This document shows, in pieces, positions 50,512-60,605 of a stretch of 64,000 nt of DNA. This stretch comes from Phyto melanocephala. Lineage: Eukaryota; Arthropoda; Insecta; Diptera; Rhinophoridae. Numbering within the stretch: position 1 is the stretch's first letter; every line of letters begins with the position of its first letter. A model generated the notes under the pieces. It worked only from the letters and a program-made list of their open reading frames with translations. It was not told where the DNA came from and ran no database searches. Location of the stretch: assembly GCA_941918925.1 (NCBI GenBank), contig OW799234.1:84580497-84644496 (forward strand), written 5' to 3'. The position numbers and the translations under genes are program-made.

Positions 50512-52535
50512 ATGTATATGTTTAATTCACAATCTACATATTTGAGAGTGCAAGTTTATACAAGTTTATATAAAGTGTTAAAAAAAATTTACAAAGTCAT
50601 GGATAATTCAATAATTTCTTATAGTGCAATTTCTGATATTTGGATCGATAGCAATAAAGATATTGATGTTGTTGTTGGTGTCATATCAACAAATTTCTTA
50701 ATTATTAAAAAATTTCGTGATTTTTTAATAAAATATTTCATACCAAAATTTAAATCCAAATGGAACAAATCTGGGCGCATAAAAAGTAAATTTTTGGCTG
50801 ATAATAAAGAGTGGCTTGCAAAGCTTTACACCATATGTGAAGAAACTTTGGATGATGAACAACCAAGCACTTCGCATTCCGTTAAGCGTGGACGACATGT
50901 AAAAGCTTTCGAAGAAAGCCAAGAAAGGTCTAAGAGAAGTAAAATATCTCAATTTTGTGAAAGTTTCCCAAAAGACTTGATAGTGTCTGCTGCTAAAAAA
51001 TATGAAAAGAGTGAACAATTCAAATCATTTACACCAGAGAAAGCACTCAGCCTTATAATTGATGCTTCATTATCAAGACACCAATATGATGTTTTAAGAA
51101 GCTCTGCAAAAGAAATTGGTTGTGACATATTCCCACACTATAGCAAAATATTAGAAGTTAAAAAAAAATGCTATCCTGCAAATATTAAGGTTGATGAACG
51201 TTTTAGCAGTGTTGGATTACAAGAATTACTTGATCACACTATTTCAAGAATTTTCCAAACAAAAACAAAAAGTGAGATTTATGAGATTCCAAATGAGTTG
51301 AATTTAATAAGTAAATGGGGGTGTGATGGATCATCAGGGCATAGTGAATATCATCAACGTTTCACCGATGAAAATGTGTCTGATAAAAATATGTTTTTAA
51401 CATCTCTTGTTCCGTTAAAGTTAACTGATCTATACAATGATTTTTATTTGTGTTGGACAAATTCAGAACCATCTTCAACAAGACTTTGTAGGCCTATGAA
51501 ATTCGAATTTGTGAAAGAAACAGCAGATGTTATTAACAATGAAGTAAATCGTGTAAATACAGAAATTCAAAATTTAAAAACGACAGAATTCGAAATGTTC
51601 AACAAGAAGTTTGTGATATCGCATAGTTTAACTATGACGATGATTGACGGAAAAGTGGCAACAACAGTCAGTAAGAGTTGCTCGATGGCTGTTTGTTTCA
51701 TATGTGGAGCAAAACCTACTGAAATGAATAATTTGAATGCAGTTATCTTAAGAACAAATTCAGCTGAAGCATTGAAATTTGGAATTTCGCCGCTACATGC
51801 TCGAATAAAATTCATGGAATGTATATTACATATCAGTTATAACAAAAGTTTTAAAGCGTGGAGGACAAATAAAGACACGAAAGAACAGAAAGAAGTTGCT
51901 AAAACAGAAATAAAAAAAAAATTCAAATTAGTTCTGGGTTTAAAAGTCAATGTGGTGAAACAAGGCATGGGAACAACCAATGATGGTAATGTCTCTAGAA
52001 GATTTTTTGAAAATCCAGAAATAACCGCTGACATAACTGGTGTAAATGTAGACTTAATTCACCGCTTTAAAATTATATTAAATACTATAAATAGTAGTAA
52101 AAATATAGATGTTGGTAAATTCCATACATATTGCATGGACACTGCAAAATTATATGTAGAGCTTTATGGCTGGTACTACATGCCTATCACTGTGCATAAA
52201 GTTCTCATTCACGGCAGCAAAATGGTATCTGAGGCTATATTGCCAATAGGTTTGTTTGCAATTTTTATTTGTGATCGTATTTTTTAAATTTTATTTAATA
52301 TTAACTTTTTTTTGCTACAGGAATGTTATCCGAAGAAGCGCAAGAAGCAATGAACAAGGAGTATAGAAACTGTAGGCTATTCCATTCTCGTAAAAATTCA
52401 CGTATTTCTACGAATGAAGATGTAATGCACTATTTGCAAATATCATCAGATCATTACATTAATTCATTTAGAATGAGAATGAAATTGAAAAAATTAGAAT
52501 ACCATGATGATATTAAAAAACTGTTGATGGAATGA
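50512..52535 (+). CDS. Transib transposase (RAG1-like DDE recombinase), two exons
   Basis: Exon 1 is 50512-52249 and exon 2 is 52321-52535, giving 650 residues from the first ATG, or 621 from a second ATG at 50599 with a better G at -3 and +4. The start is undecided. The product would cut and paste the element by a RAG1-like DDE reaction in the nucleus. D272 lies in KWGCDGSSGHS (RAG1 D600 in a CDGMGD context), D379 in MTMIDGKV (D708), and E588 in SEEAQEAMNKEY (E962). Zinc ligands are CFIC at 395/398 and HKVLIH at 562/567, matching RAG1 C727, C730, H937 and H942. The D-to-D distance is 107 here and 108 in RAG1; second H to E is 21 and 20. Residues 120-145 are basic and polar (KRGRH, RSKRSK) and may be a nuclear signal. 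There is no frameshift or internal stop other than in the intron. Residue equivalences are aligned by eye from known RAG1 facts. Confidence 0.93.
52250..52320 (+). other. 71-bp intron in the transposase gene
   Basis: The donor is ATAG|GTTTGT and the acceptor TTTTTTTGCTACAG|GAATG. Splicing joins G to GA to restore a Gly codon and gives ILPIG-MLSEEAQEA, the continuous family motif. Without splicing the frame runs 11 residues (LFAIFICDRIF) into a stop. The length and pyrimidine-rich end fit a fly intron. Confidence 0.9.
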
Positions 52536-52560
52536 AAAAAATTTTTCTTTTTTATTGCAT

Positions 52561-52970
52561 TTTAATGGGAAGTGGGTGTAAGAGTGGGCGTGTTATTATA
52601 ATTTTTGCATGAAACATTTTAAATGATATAAATAATAATAATATCAAATTTGAAGATTGTACCTAAAATATTTTAGAAAATATGGCACTTTTTATGTTGA
52701 GGTTGTATGGGTGGTGGGGGTAAAAGTGGGCCAAAGTCCAAAACTTTATTCCGATAATGTTTGTAACAATATAACATTCAAGTATAACAAAATTTAAAGT
52801 TATATCTAAAGTATTACGGACAATACGGCATTTTACAAATTTCGATTGTATGGGAGGTGGGCGTAAAAGTGGGCGAATTTTCTTAATTTTTTTTTTTTAA
52901 AACTGGAATTGTTTCAAAAGTAACCTGTGCAAAATTTCAGAACTCTGCAATTACTCCTTGTATTTAATGC
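52561..52970 (+). repeat. Three diverged tandem units in the Transib 3' region
   Basis: Units start near 52561, 52703 and 52846 (periods 142 and 143 bp). Each opens with a G-rich block: GGGAAGTGGGTGTAAGAGTG, GGGTGGTGGGGGTAAAAGTG and GGGAGGTGGGCGTAAAAGTG. The rest is AT-rich and more diverged. They lie between the stop codon and the right end and may be subterminal transposase-binding repeats or part of the 3' UTR. Confidence 0.7.
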
Positions 52971-52976
52971 CGGCGT

Positions 52977-52988
52977 TGTCTCACTGTG
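52977..52988 (-). repeat. Transib right terminal inverted repeat
   Basis: TGTCTCACTGTG, exact complement of the left end. No good nonamer follows at a 12- or 22/23-bp spacing; the best is ACAAGGAGT at 21 bp with 5 of 9 matches. Confidence 0.95.
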
Positions 52989-52993
52989 CGCCG
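52989..52993. repeat. Target-site duplication CGCCG (right)
   Basis: Exact repeat of 49805-49809. Confidence 0.95.
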
Positions 52994-54822
52994 TCATCAA
53001 CAATACAGCACCACTTAAAATACTTTGACAACAATATTATTCAAATGGAAATGAATGAATGTGTTGTTTGCATGTCAAAGTATTCACACACATGTTCTGT
53101 TTCGTATGCAGAGAGAAAATCACCACAATTTTTTTGTTCATGCATCTTTCCCATTTTTAAGAGAACGTATGTATAACTGTGTATGTGAACAAATGTGTTA
53201 TTTTTTTTTTGTTGAGCAGGTGCGTTGGTAAGAAAATAAAAAAAATAAAAAAAAATCATACATTAAATTAAGACAAAGCTTTAGAAATACATAAAGTGTG
53301 TGTATTTGTTTATGGTGAAATATTTTAATTTAATTTTGAATGTTTACATTGTTAACGGCTTATTTTGGTGTTAACTAAAAAATGTTGGTTGGTGGAATCA
53401 CATAAGGTATTTCCAGCTTTTGTTTTTCTTTTATTTTTGTAATGCCGTTACGTAAGTTTTGTTAGACAAGAATTTTGAGATTAAAGAAAAATCTTGAAAA
53501 TTAGAAAGCATGACATTTACTCCATAAATGATGATTCCAATTGAAGAGATTCTAATTTAACAACGAACATAAATCCATACAAACATACACACATATACAT
53601 ATATTGTATTTTGTTAATTAAATTTGATAAAGATTTAAAATATTTATTTAACTGTGTCCAGTACATTCCATGTACACGTTTGTAAGTACCTGCATGCATT
53701 TCGAAAATATCACGCTTTGATGCATATTTTTTTGTTTTTTTTTATTTTTTTTTTGTTATTTTTAAGGTGCTATCAGATTCGATAAAAAAAAATAATAGTA
53801 AAGCTTGTTTTAAAACAAAATATTTCAGGTAATACACATACATATACATAAGTGTATGTATATAGAATCACTTCTGTGTGTTTTTGGGCAAGTACAATAT
53901 ATTCTTTTATGTTTTTTTTAAACGAATATTATAAGTATAATAAAAGATGTTTTACGAAATACATACTTTATTATTCTTAAAAAGAATATACACATGTATG
54001 TATAGGATGACTTGCAAAATGTTCACAACTTGTTTAACATAATTGTTATTAAATGTGCAGCAGACAGTCATATATGTACGCAGTTTATGTTCTAGAAAAT
54101 CTTTAAAAAAAATTCTAAACTACGTTTAAACGGACAATAAAAAAAGGCATTTATATCTTAAAGAATTTTCATTTCTTGGTGTTTGAAATACAATTATTTC
54201 TTTAATTCTTTATAGTTTTTCCATTTAACATTAAAGAAATATTTTTTAAAGAATCTGTGTTTGATAAAAAAACTATTTTAAGTGGTTTGGAAGTTATCTC
54301 CCGACCACACGAGCAATATATTTGGCAATTTTTGCCACAGCAGTTGTCAACGTGTAGACCGCATGAATATGTTTTAAAACACATATTTAGCAAAAAACGT
54401 CATAATACATTGCTGAGCAATAACCATTTAACACAAGCTCTCAAATTCAATTGCAAAGATATAAAATGTAACAACAGCACATATGTAAAAGAGAACGCCG
54501 CAGAAAAAAAGGGGAAAAATATTTAAATTAACATTGTTATTACAAAAAAATATATATTTTTAAATAAATCTAATTATATAATAGCGAAAGAATCGTTTTA
54601 ATCTAGCGGCGTTGGTGAAATTTATTTACATGTATTTAAGGCGAATTCACATCAGGTGAACTCTTAAGCCCAGCTGTTCATCAGCTGTGAACGAAGTTTA
54701 AGACCAAAATGACAAAATGTTTGTTTACATTCATTTGCCGGAAATTTGTAATAAAAGTTTAAAAAGTGAAAAATTTTAATTTCTAAATAAATTCACATTG
54801 AATTAAAAATAAACATATGTAT
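52994..54822. other. AT-rich spacer
   Basis: No supported gene. Short frames near 53041-53260 and 54257-54526 have no recognisable domain. An E-box-containing hairpin word, CAGCTGTTCATCAGCTG, occurs near 54672. Confidence 0.45.
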
Positions 54823-55634
54823 GTACATTAGGCTGTCCCGAAAAAAAATTTTCTTTGACAAACGTATTTGTCAACTGATTATGTGATCTCGTTTTTTACC
54901 TAAATATATGAGGTCAGTTGTGGATTCTGTTATCGAAAGAAATGCTTTTTTCGCTCACCCGGAAATTTACTTGTAAGTATGCTACTTGATGATAGAGACC
55001 ACGTTCGGGAGCTGTCATTGCAAAGTATAATCAAACCTTTAGAAACTGAAAGTAGCACTAAACACAGAATACTTAAACCACCAAAAATTAACTTCTCTGA
55101 TTGAGAAACTATTATATGGCACAAGTGTAGGGTTACAGCACCGCAGGTTCGTCGGCATATTTCTAATGAGGACCTTCAATTCATGAAAAAAGATAACATC
55201 TTGGAAATTGACGACTTTCCTTGCCAAACAAAAGCTGTGTAAATATGTGTTAAACTGGTAACAGAGGCCTCTCAAAGTGTAACTAACGCTGGTTTTAGAG
55301 ATAGCCTTATTACAACCAGGTTGAAATCACGAGCAGAAATGCCAAATGTTGGTAAAAAAATAGGTTTAAATTTATTTATTTTCTTGTACATTGATTGCAA
55401 ATATAGAATATACATAAATAAAATAAATTTGTATCTTTTTTTTTTATTATTTTAAGCATATGGTATAGATATGTAAAAACGTTTTTAAAAGTAGAGCCCT
55501 CAAGATGGCACGTAACTCGACTTTTATTTATTTTACCGTAATCTGTGTAAAATTACGCAAATTTTGATACTCCTTGCGAAAGTGTAGCTCAAAAACACAT
55601 TTTTCTCATTCAAGAATGGGACAACCTAATGTAC
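54823..55634 (+). mobile_element. DNA-transposon-like element with GTACATTAGGYTGTCCC ends
   Basis: GTACATTAGGCTGTCCC at 54823 is matched in inverted orientation by GGGACAACCTAATGTAC ending at 55634 (one mismatch). If the tips are CATTAGG, the flanks are TA on both sides. It encloses a decayed coding remnant. I cannot assign the superfamily with certainty. Confidence 0.6.
54910..55350 (+). pseudogene. Decayed C-terminus of a multicopy arthropod transposon-like protein
   Basis: The frame reads NLLVSMLLDDRDHVRELSLQ, then PPKINFSD, stop, ETIIWH, then VRRHISNEDLQFM, FPCQTKAV, stop, ICVKLVTEASQSVTNAGFRD and RLKSRAEMP. The pattern DDRDHVRELxL...HIS(D/N)E(E/D)...FPCHTQAVERCVKLVTEAS...RxxSRxxMP looks to me like an uncharacterised, often multicopy protein of arthropods and cnidarians. 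Two in-frame stops make it a pseudogene. No catalytic motif is visible in this part, and I cannot name a function. Confidence 0.5.
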
Positions 55635-56246
55635 ACTTGTACATTTTTACATAAAAAAATTAAAAAACATCAAATATTTGTGTTTTAGTAAAAAAAACAA
55701 ACAAATTGTAAAAGTTTTCGTAAAAAAAATATCTTCCTGCGCGATGTGTAAAAAAATATTTTAAGGGTCGTGGAACTTTATTTCGCCTACTTAACCCGAA
55801 TCAACCCAACGTAACCATATGGTCACACACATAATGGGCATATTAAAATAAATCTATAAATTCGTGTGATTCCCCGATTTTAATAAGTTTACGCTTATTC
55901 GCTTCATAAAATATGTGTGCTGCTGCAAAATGCATTTTTCTATCAGTGAGAGTGTTATTGTTAGAGCAATTGGATGTTAAAACTTGGTGTAAAAAAAAAG
56001 TTTTAAAAAAACGTGAAAACGCACTACTACAAAAAGTAAGTAAGCAATAATTTTTATGAAATAAGGGTTTCTTGTTTTAAAACAAATATATTATGTTTTA
56101 ATTGTTTTAATTAATGCCCGACACAAGATTTAAAGAATTATGGTATAATAATACTGCGAAAACTGTTGATTTTGTCTGGGAGGTGGATGCCACACCCACT
56201 TGAGATCTTAAGAAAAACTGTCCGTAAGAACTATTCTTAAGTTTTA
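55635..56246. other. AT-rich spacer
   Basis: No gene recognised. Confidence 0.4.
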
Positions 56247-56758
56247 TATATGTACTAGCCAAACCCAGCGCGCGTTGCTACGCCCCATTACGAATCAAAA
56301 TGCGTTCTGAATTTTAATTGAATATCAAGTACAAGAAGCTAAAAATTATAACTTTTTTTTTATGGGCGTGGCCGTGTCCACTTTTCTAATCACGAAATTG
56401 TCATGAGAGTTCAATATGTGTGCAAAGTTTCAGAATAATCAGTCCAGTGCAAGTACCTCAATATTATAACTTTTTTATGTGCGTGGCCACGCCCACTTTT
56501 TTAATCACGAAATTTATTAGTCATGAGAGCTCGATATGTGTGCAAAGTTTCCAAAAAATCGGTCATGTTCAAGTAGCTTAAAATGATAACTAATTTTTTA
56601 TGGGCGTGGGCCCGCCCACTTTTTTCCAACTATAAACACTCCCTGGTATGTGTACAACAACTTACCATAGTTTGAGGCCGATCGGTTTTACAGTTTCGGA
56701 GTCTATAGCTGACATACACACACACACAGAGTTTCACTTTTATATATATAGATTTAAA
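56247..56758 (+). repeat. Dispersed repeat starting ACTAGCCAAACCCAGCGCGC
   Basis: The GC-rich head (GCGCGCGTTGCTACGCCCC) is followed by three diverged tandem units of about 110 bp. Each has a block like TATGGGCGTGGCCGTGTCCA (56361, 56477, 56598) and a TGTGTGCAAAGTTTC-type word. It ends with GCTGACATACACACACACAC, AGTTTCACTTTTATATATAT and AGATT. This head-and-tail pattern is common in insect genomes; I cannot assign it to a class. Confidence 0.6.
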
Positions 56759-57470
56759 AAAATGTCAAATTGGTCGAAGTGTTCTGCAATTTTAGAAAAA
56801 CTAAAAAAAGTGCACAAAAGTAGGCGTGGTGAATTTTTCTTTCCGTATGAAAAAGTATTAAAAAGGTTTAAAAAAAATATAAGTGAAATCCGAAATGATG
56901 TGATTGCCAACAACGATATTTGATTTGTATATAAATAGAAGATTATATATTTTTTATAGCAATATATGTTTACAGTAATAAACTTTAAATGTTTTTGCAT
57001 TCTTTGTAAGCCTTATTTTAATTAAGTTTAATTTATAAATACTGGCAATTAAACCTCTTTCAATGATCTCAACCTTTATATTAAGTTTGTTTCCTAAGTC
57101 TTTTACTATACAACAGTGTAACACTGCTTGTTTCTTAAGTCTTTGAGACTTCATTGAATTGTTTCTAGTTCAATGTTATAAAAACATTAAGGTAATTCAT
57201 CGAAATTCTTTAATTGTGGGAGACTTGCCCAATAGGTATGCAAAGTTAGTGTCAACTAGAAACAAAAAAGCAAAAATTATCTCAATAAAAAACAATATTG
57301 TGTACTAGTGGCAACGTTTGTCATATTCGAAATTTTCCAAAATCATTGCAGTCACAAAAAGATAATGATGAGGAAATTGGTCAGTCGCTTTGTCTTATTG
57401 GGCTGAATTTTTTTTTAAGTTAGAAAGCACTTTATGTATTAACATTCATATGGCAAACTAACACCATAAT
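56759..57470. other. Spacer with an unrecognised short frame
   Basis: Frame 56762-56923 gives MSNWSKCSAILEKLKKVHKS plus a lysine-rich tail. It has no known domain and its ATG lies just after the dispersed repeat, so I do not call it a gene. Confidence 0.4.
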
Positions 57471-58475
57471 AGTAAGAATATTAATCAGTTGAATGGCATT
57501 CAACTCTATATCTTGCATATGTGGACTTCAATAATGCCTTTTATAGCGTTAAACAAGAAGCAGTTTGACTGGCATTAGGGTGTAAGGGTGTTGCAAAAAA
57601 AAATAATAACGCATCTTATATAAAGTCAGTATTCCAATGCTAACTGCCATGTGCTACATGAAAATCAGCTTTGTGATATGCTGGCTATTAAGAAGGATGC
57701 TCAAGAGACAGTTCATCACTTTTATTTAACATCATCTTGGAGAACATTACGGCCACAGAAACTCATCCAAATAGAAATATTTATTGCATCCACCAAAGTT
57801 TTTTGGAAGATCTAGACCATGCAGATGACATCAAACCTGATGGCCGCTAAAGTGGGTTAATAAATAAACTTTCTTATGATAAAAACAATTCGGATTAATA
57901 AGGAAAGTATCCTACTATTAATGCTGTGTGAAGTATCACTTCAAGATATTGGGCCTTTTCTATAAATAGGCGTTATCATTTTTAAGTCAGGATACTCCCG
58001 CCAAAATATAAAAGAAAATATTTACAGACTAGGAAAGGCAAAACTTCTGTAAACTTAACGCAGTATGAAGCTTCTCCCAACTCTTCACTGGCACTAAAAT
58101 TTAAATCTTTAATATTAATGTGAAGTGTCTGCAAATTATGGAATGACAAACTAAAGGATTATGTCATCATACAATCATCTGTAAACCACTGTTTACGCAG
58201 AATACTATATATCTTTTTGAGCTCTGAGCAATCACACACAAAACCATCCGCACTCGTTAATGACGCTGGTTAGCGCACATCCTAAAAAGCCGCCCGATGA
58301 TGTTACCAGAATTGCATTAGACTGGAACCCCCAAGATCAAAGACGCATTGAAATACTAGCGCACGCATGAAGGCGGTAATTTAAGAAGTAAATCAGGTCA
58401 ATGGGGCACATTTAGGACAATGAAATGATTGATGGATGATTTAAATAGTTTTGTCATGGTCCTATGAAATACCTT
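57471..58475 (+). pseudogene. LINE (non-LTR retrotransposon) reverse transcriptase pseudogene
   Basis: Three landmarks in the right order support this: AYVDFNNAFYSVKQEAV near 57515-57570 (palm motif YVDFxKAFDSV), SSLLFNIILENI followed by FLEDLDHADDI near 57710-57832 (the LSPLLFxIVL and YADD active-site region, with Tyr-Ala-Asp-Asp now His-Ala-Asp-Asp), and DDVTRIALDWNPQDQRR near 58296-58346 (the GHTLRR...ITRxALxWNPQGKRRxGRP tail). Several frameshifts and stops separate them. The N-terminal endonuclease is absent, so this is a 5'-truncated dead copy. The tail motif suggests an RTE- or Jockey-related family; the clade is uncertain. Confidence 0.75.
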
Positions 58476-58527
58476 TAATCGGCACCAGATACGGCAAAGC
58501 AGAGTACAGCATTCTTACTTGTTCTAC
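58476..58527 (-). repeat. mini-me-like outer-end fragment
   Basis: AGATACGGCAAAGCAGAGTA followed by CAGCATTCTTACTTGTTC resembles the family end GATTCGGCACGGCCGAATAT plus AGCGCTCTTACTTGTTT. Confidence 0.35.
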
Positions 58528-60605
58528 ATAAAATTTTCAAATAAAAATCTATACGATTGTGACCCAGAGTATTTTACAGTAAAATATGTATAAGCGCGCC
58601 TCAAAGTCACATATGTATTTCATTTTGGATAAGTTTTGAGTTTTATAAAAGAAGTAAATCCTTGTAAAAAATCAACTTTAATTTCCGTTTCATACAAAAA
58701 AAAAAAAGTAAAAGAATTTTTAAATTACAATTAAAGCTGTTTAATGAAAAATCAATTCAAATGAACCACAAATACAATAACAATATTCGATATAATGTTT
58801 CTGCTTTTTTTTACTCTTATTTAAATTTGAATACCAGAGGCAATTTAGAAGAGTGTTACAATAAATGTTGTTAAAGTTGTAACAACTGCATAGTGTTAAG
58901 CAATTTTAAACAATTTAATAAGAAATGCGTATGTATGTGTGCATTTAAAGTGAAAAGCAGATTCCAATTATTCCATTAACAATTTTGTTAAGTCGTGTTA
59001 GTTGAACATCATTTTTTGATTTCTTTTTGGCTTAAACATAAAATTCTTTTGATTTTCGCACCTTATTAACACAATTTTTAATCTCCCAGTTGAGTTGCGT
59101 TGTACTACTTTAAGCTGAATTGAATAAGTGGAGCTGATACTGCTGATTTGTTTGTTCTTCGTCTTTGTCTACACTTCTTTAACGAGCGGAGGGATTTTCA
59201 ATGTTAAATTGTAACGTTTAAATTATACACTTCTTTTCGCTTTTTTTTTTCTCTCCCGTTTAACTCTTAAAGTTTTTGTTTTATGCTTTTTAAATGATAC
59301 CGCGAATTCAATTCAATAAAATGCGTGTAAGAATTATTTTACACACACACATACACAATTATTTTGAAACACTTTTTCTTCTTCTTCACCTTAAAAATTT
59401 TTTATAGAATTTTTTTTTTTTTTTTTGGTTTATTTTTTGTTTTTTTTTTTTTTTTTTTCTTTGTAATTGAACAAACTTTAACACAAAATCGTTTTTTTGT
59501 TTTTACACAAATCTTTTTAACAGCGTCAGTCGATCGAAATCAGAACAGACTTAAAAAATTCACATAAAATTTTTTTATTTTTTTTTAAACGTCACGAGAC
59601 GAAGATTAACAAATAAAAAAATTAACGGTACAAAAAGAGCACTTGTTTTTCACTTCATGAATCGTAACAGGGCAAAAAAAAAAAAAAAAAACAAGAGACA
59701 AGACTTAAACAACTCTTTGATCTTAGCTCGCATGCGAACTAAATGAAAGAATAACAATAATATTTTATGCAGACAGTTAACAAGAAACAAAAGAAATCAA
59801 AAAAAAAAATAAATAAAAAATAAGAACAAAAAAAGAAAATAAAACGTTTGTTAAATAAATGATTTATTTTGTGGATGTTAGCCAACCGCACAGACGTGTT
59901 AACTGAACGAACGACAAAGATAAAATACGCGTATGAAAACGTGATACTTTCTTTGGCCTCGTATTTGTCTAACTGTTGGTCATACCGCATGCATCTTGCT
60001 GCCTTTTGCTGCTGCTACTAGCAGCTAGTGATGTTGCTAGATTACTCTAAGTAATGCCAACGTCAGCGATTTTGTTTAATTTGAAAACGTGTTAAAAAAA
60101 ATACCGTTAATATGTTTTATAAGAGTATTTTTCATTTCAAAATAAAACAATAAAAAATTATCGCGTAGAAAATTGTTTTTATATTGAAACCTCTGACGAA
60201 AACAATAAGTAAATGTTTAGAAAATTTGTGAAAAGTGTAACAAAAAATTCGAAATGTCAAATAAGCCTTAAACATTAATTATTGTTTCAGTTGAGGGGAA
60301 AAAAGTCTTCCCTAAGCGTAAAACCGTCCTTGTACTAGGTAATAAACGTTAAAAATTTATTTATTTTGAGCTGCGTACTGGCAAACGGAAAGTTGCTTGA
60401 AAATATTTCAAATCTGAATTTTAGATTTTACTTTTTATACATACTTTTATGGCAGGCAGAACTGCATACTGGTCTTGAAATAAAGAGAAAGAATAAGTTA
60501 TAATTTCTTAGAAACTAAACACAGAAAACAAAAAATCAAATTTATTGCTGATCGAATGGTTAAGATCTTGTAAATAAACTTTTCTTTTGTGGATATATAA
60601 TTTTT
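58528..60605. other. AT-rich spacer with long T runs
   Basis: No gene is supported. Long T and A runs occur at 59410-59460 and 59670-59690. A CAGCGTCAGTCGATCG word near 59521 looks like an arthropod initiator but lacks a DPE at the right distance and a following ORF. Confidence 0.4.

Larger units (their letters stand above)
49810..52988 (+). mobile_element. Complete Transib DNA transposon (3,179 bp)
   Basis: Both ends start with CACAGTGAGACA (12 bp identical in inverted orientation), and the element is flanked by identical CGCCG pentamers. It contains a single plus-strand transposase gene with one short intron and no disruption. Transib elements are known to be related to the RAG1 recombinase, to have CAC(A/G)(A/G)TG-type tips and to make 5-bp GC-rich target duplications, and all of this is seen here. 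The perfect duplication and open coding frame suggest recent insertion and possible activity. Confidence 0.96.

Noticed and set aside
50725..52034. Minus-strand frames of 65-97 codons opposite the Transib gene
   Set aside because: They are shadows of the transposase reading frame.
50512..52535. A domesticated, RAG1-like host gene
   Set aside because: Intact inverted ends and a perfect CGCCG duplication show a mobile element, not a fixed host gene.
59364..59567. 67-codon phenylalanine-rich frame and initiator-like TCAGTC at 59525
   Set aside because: The frame is poly-T translation. The initiator word has no TATA box, DPE or downstream gene.
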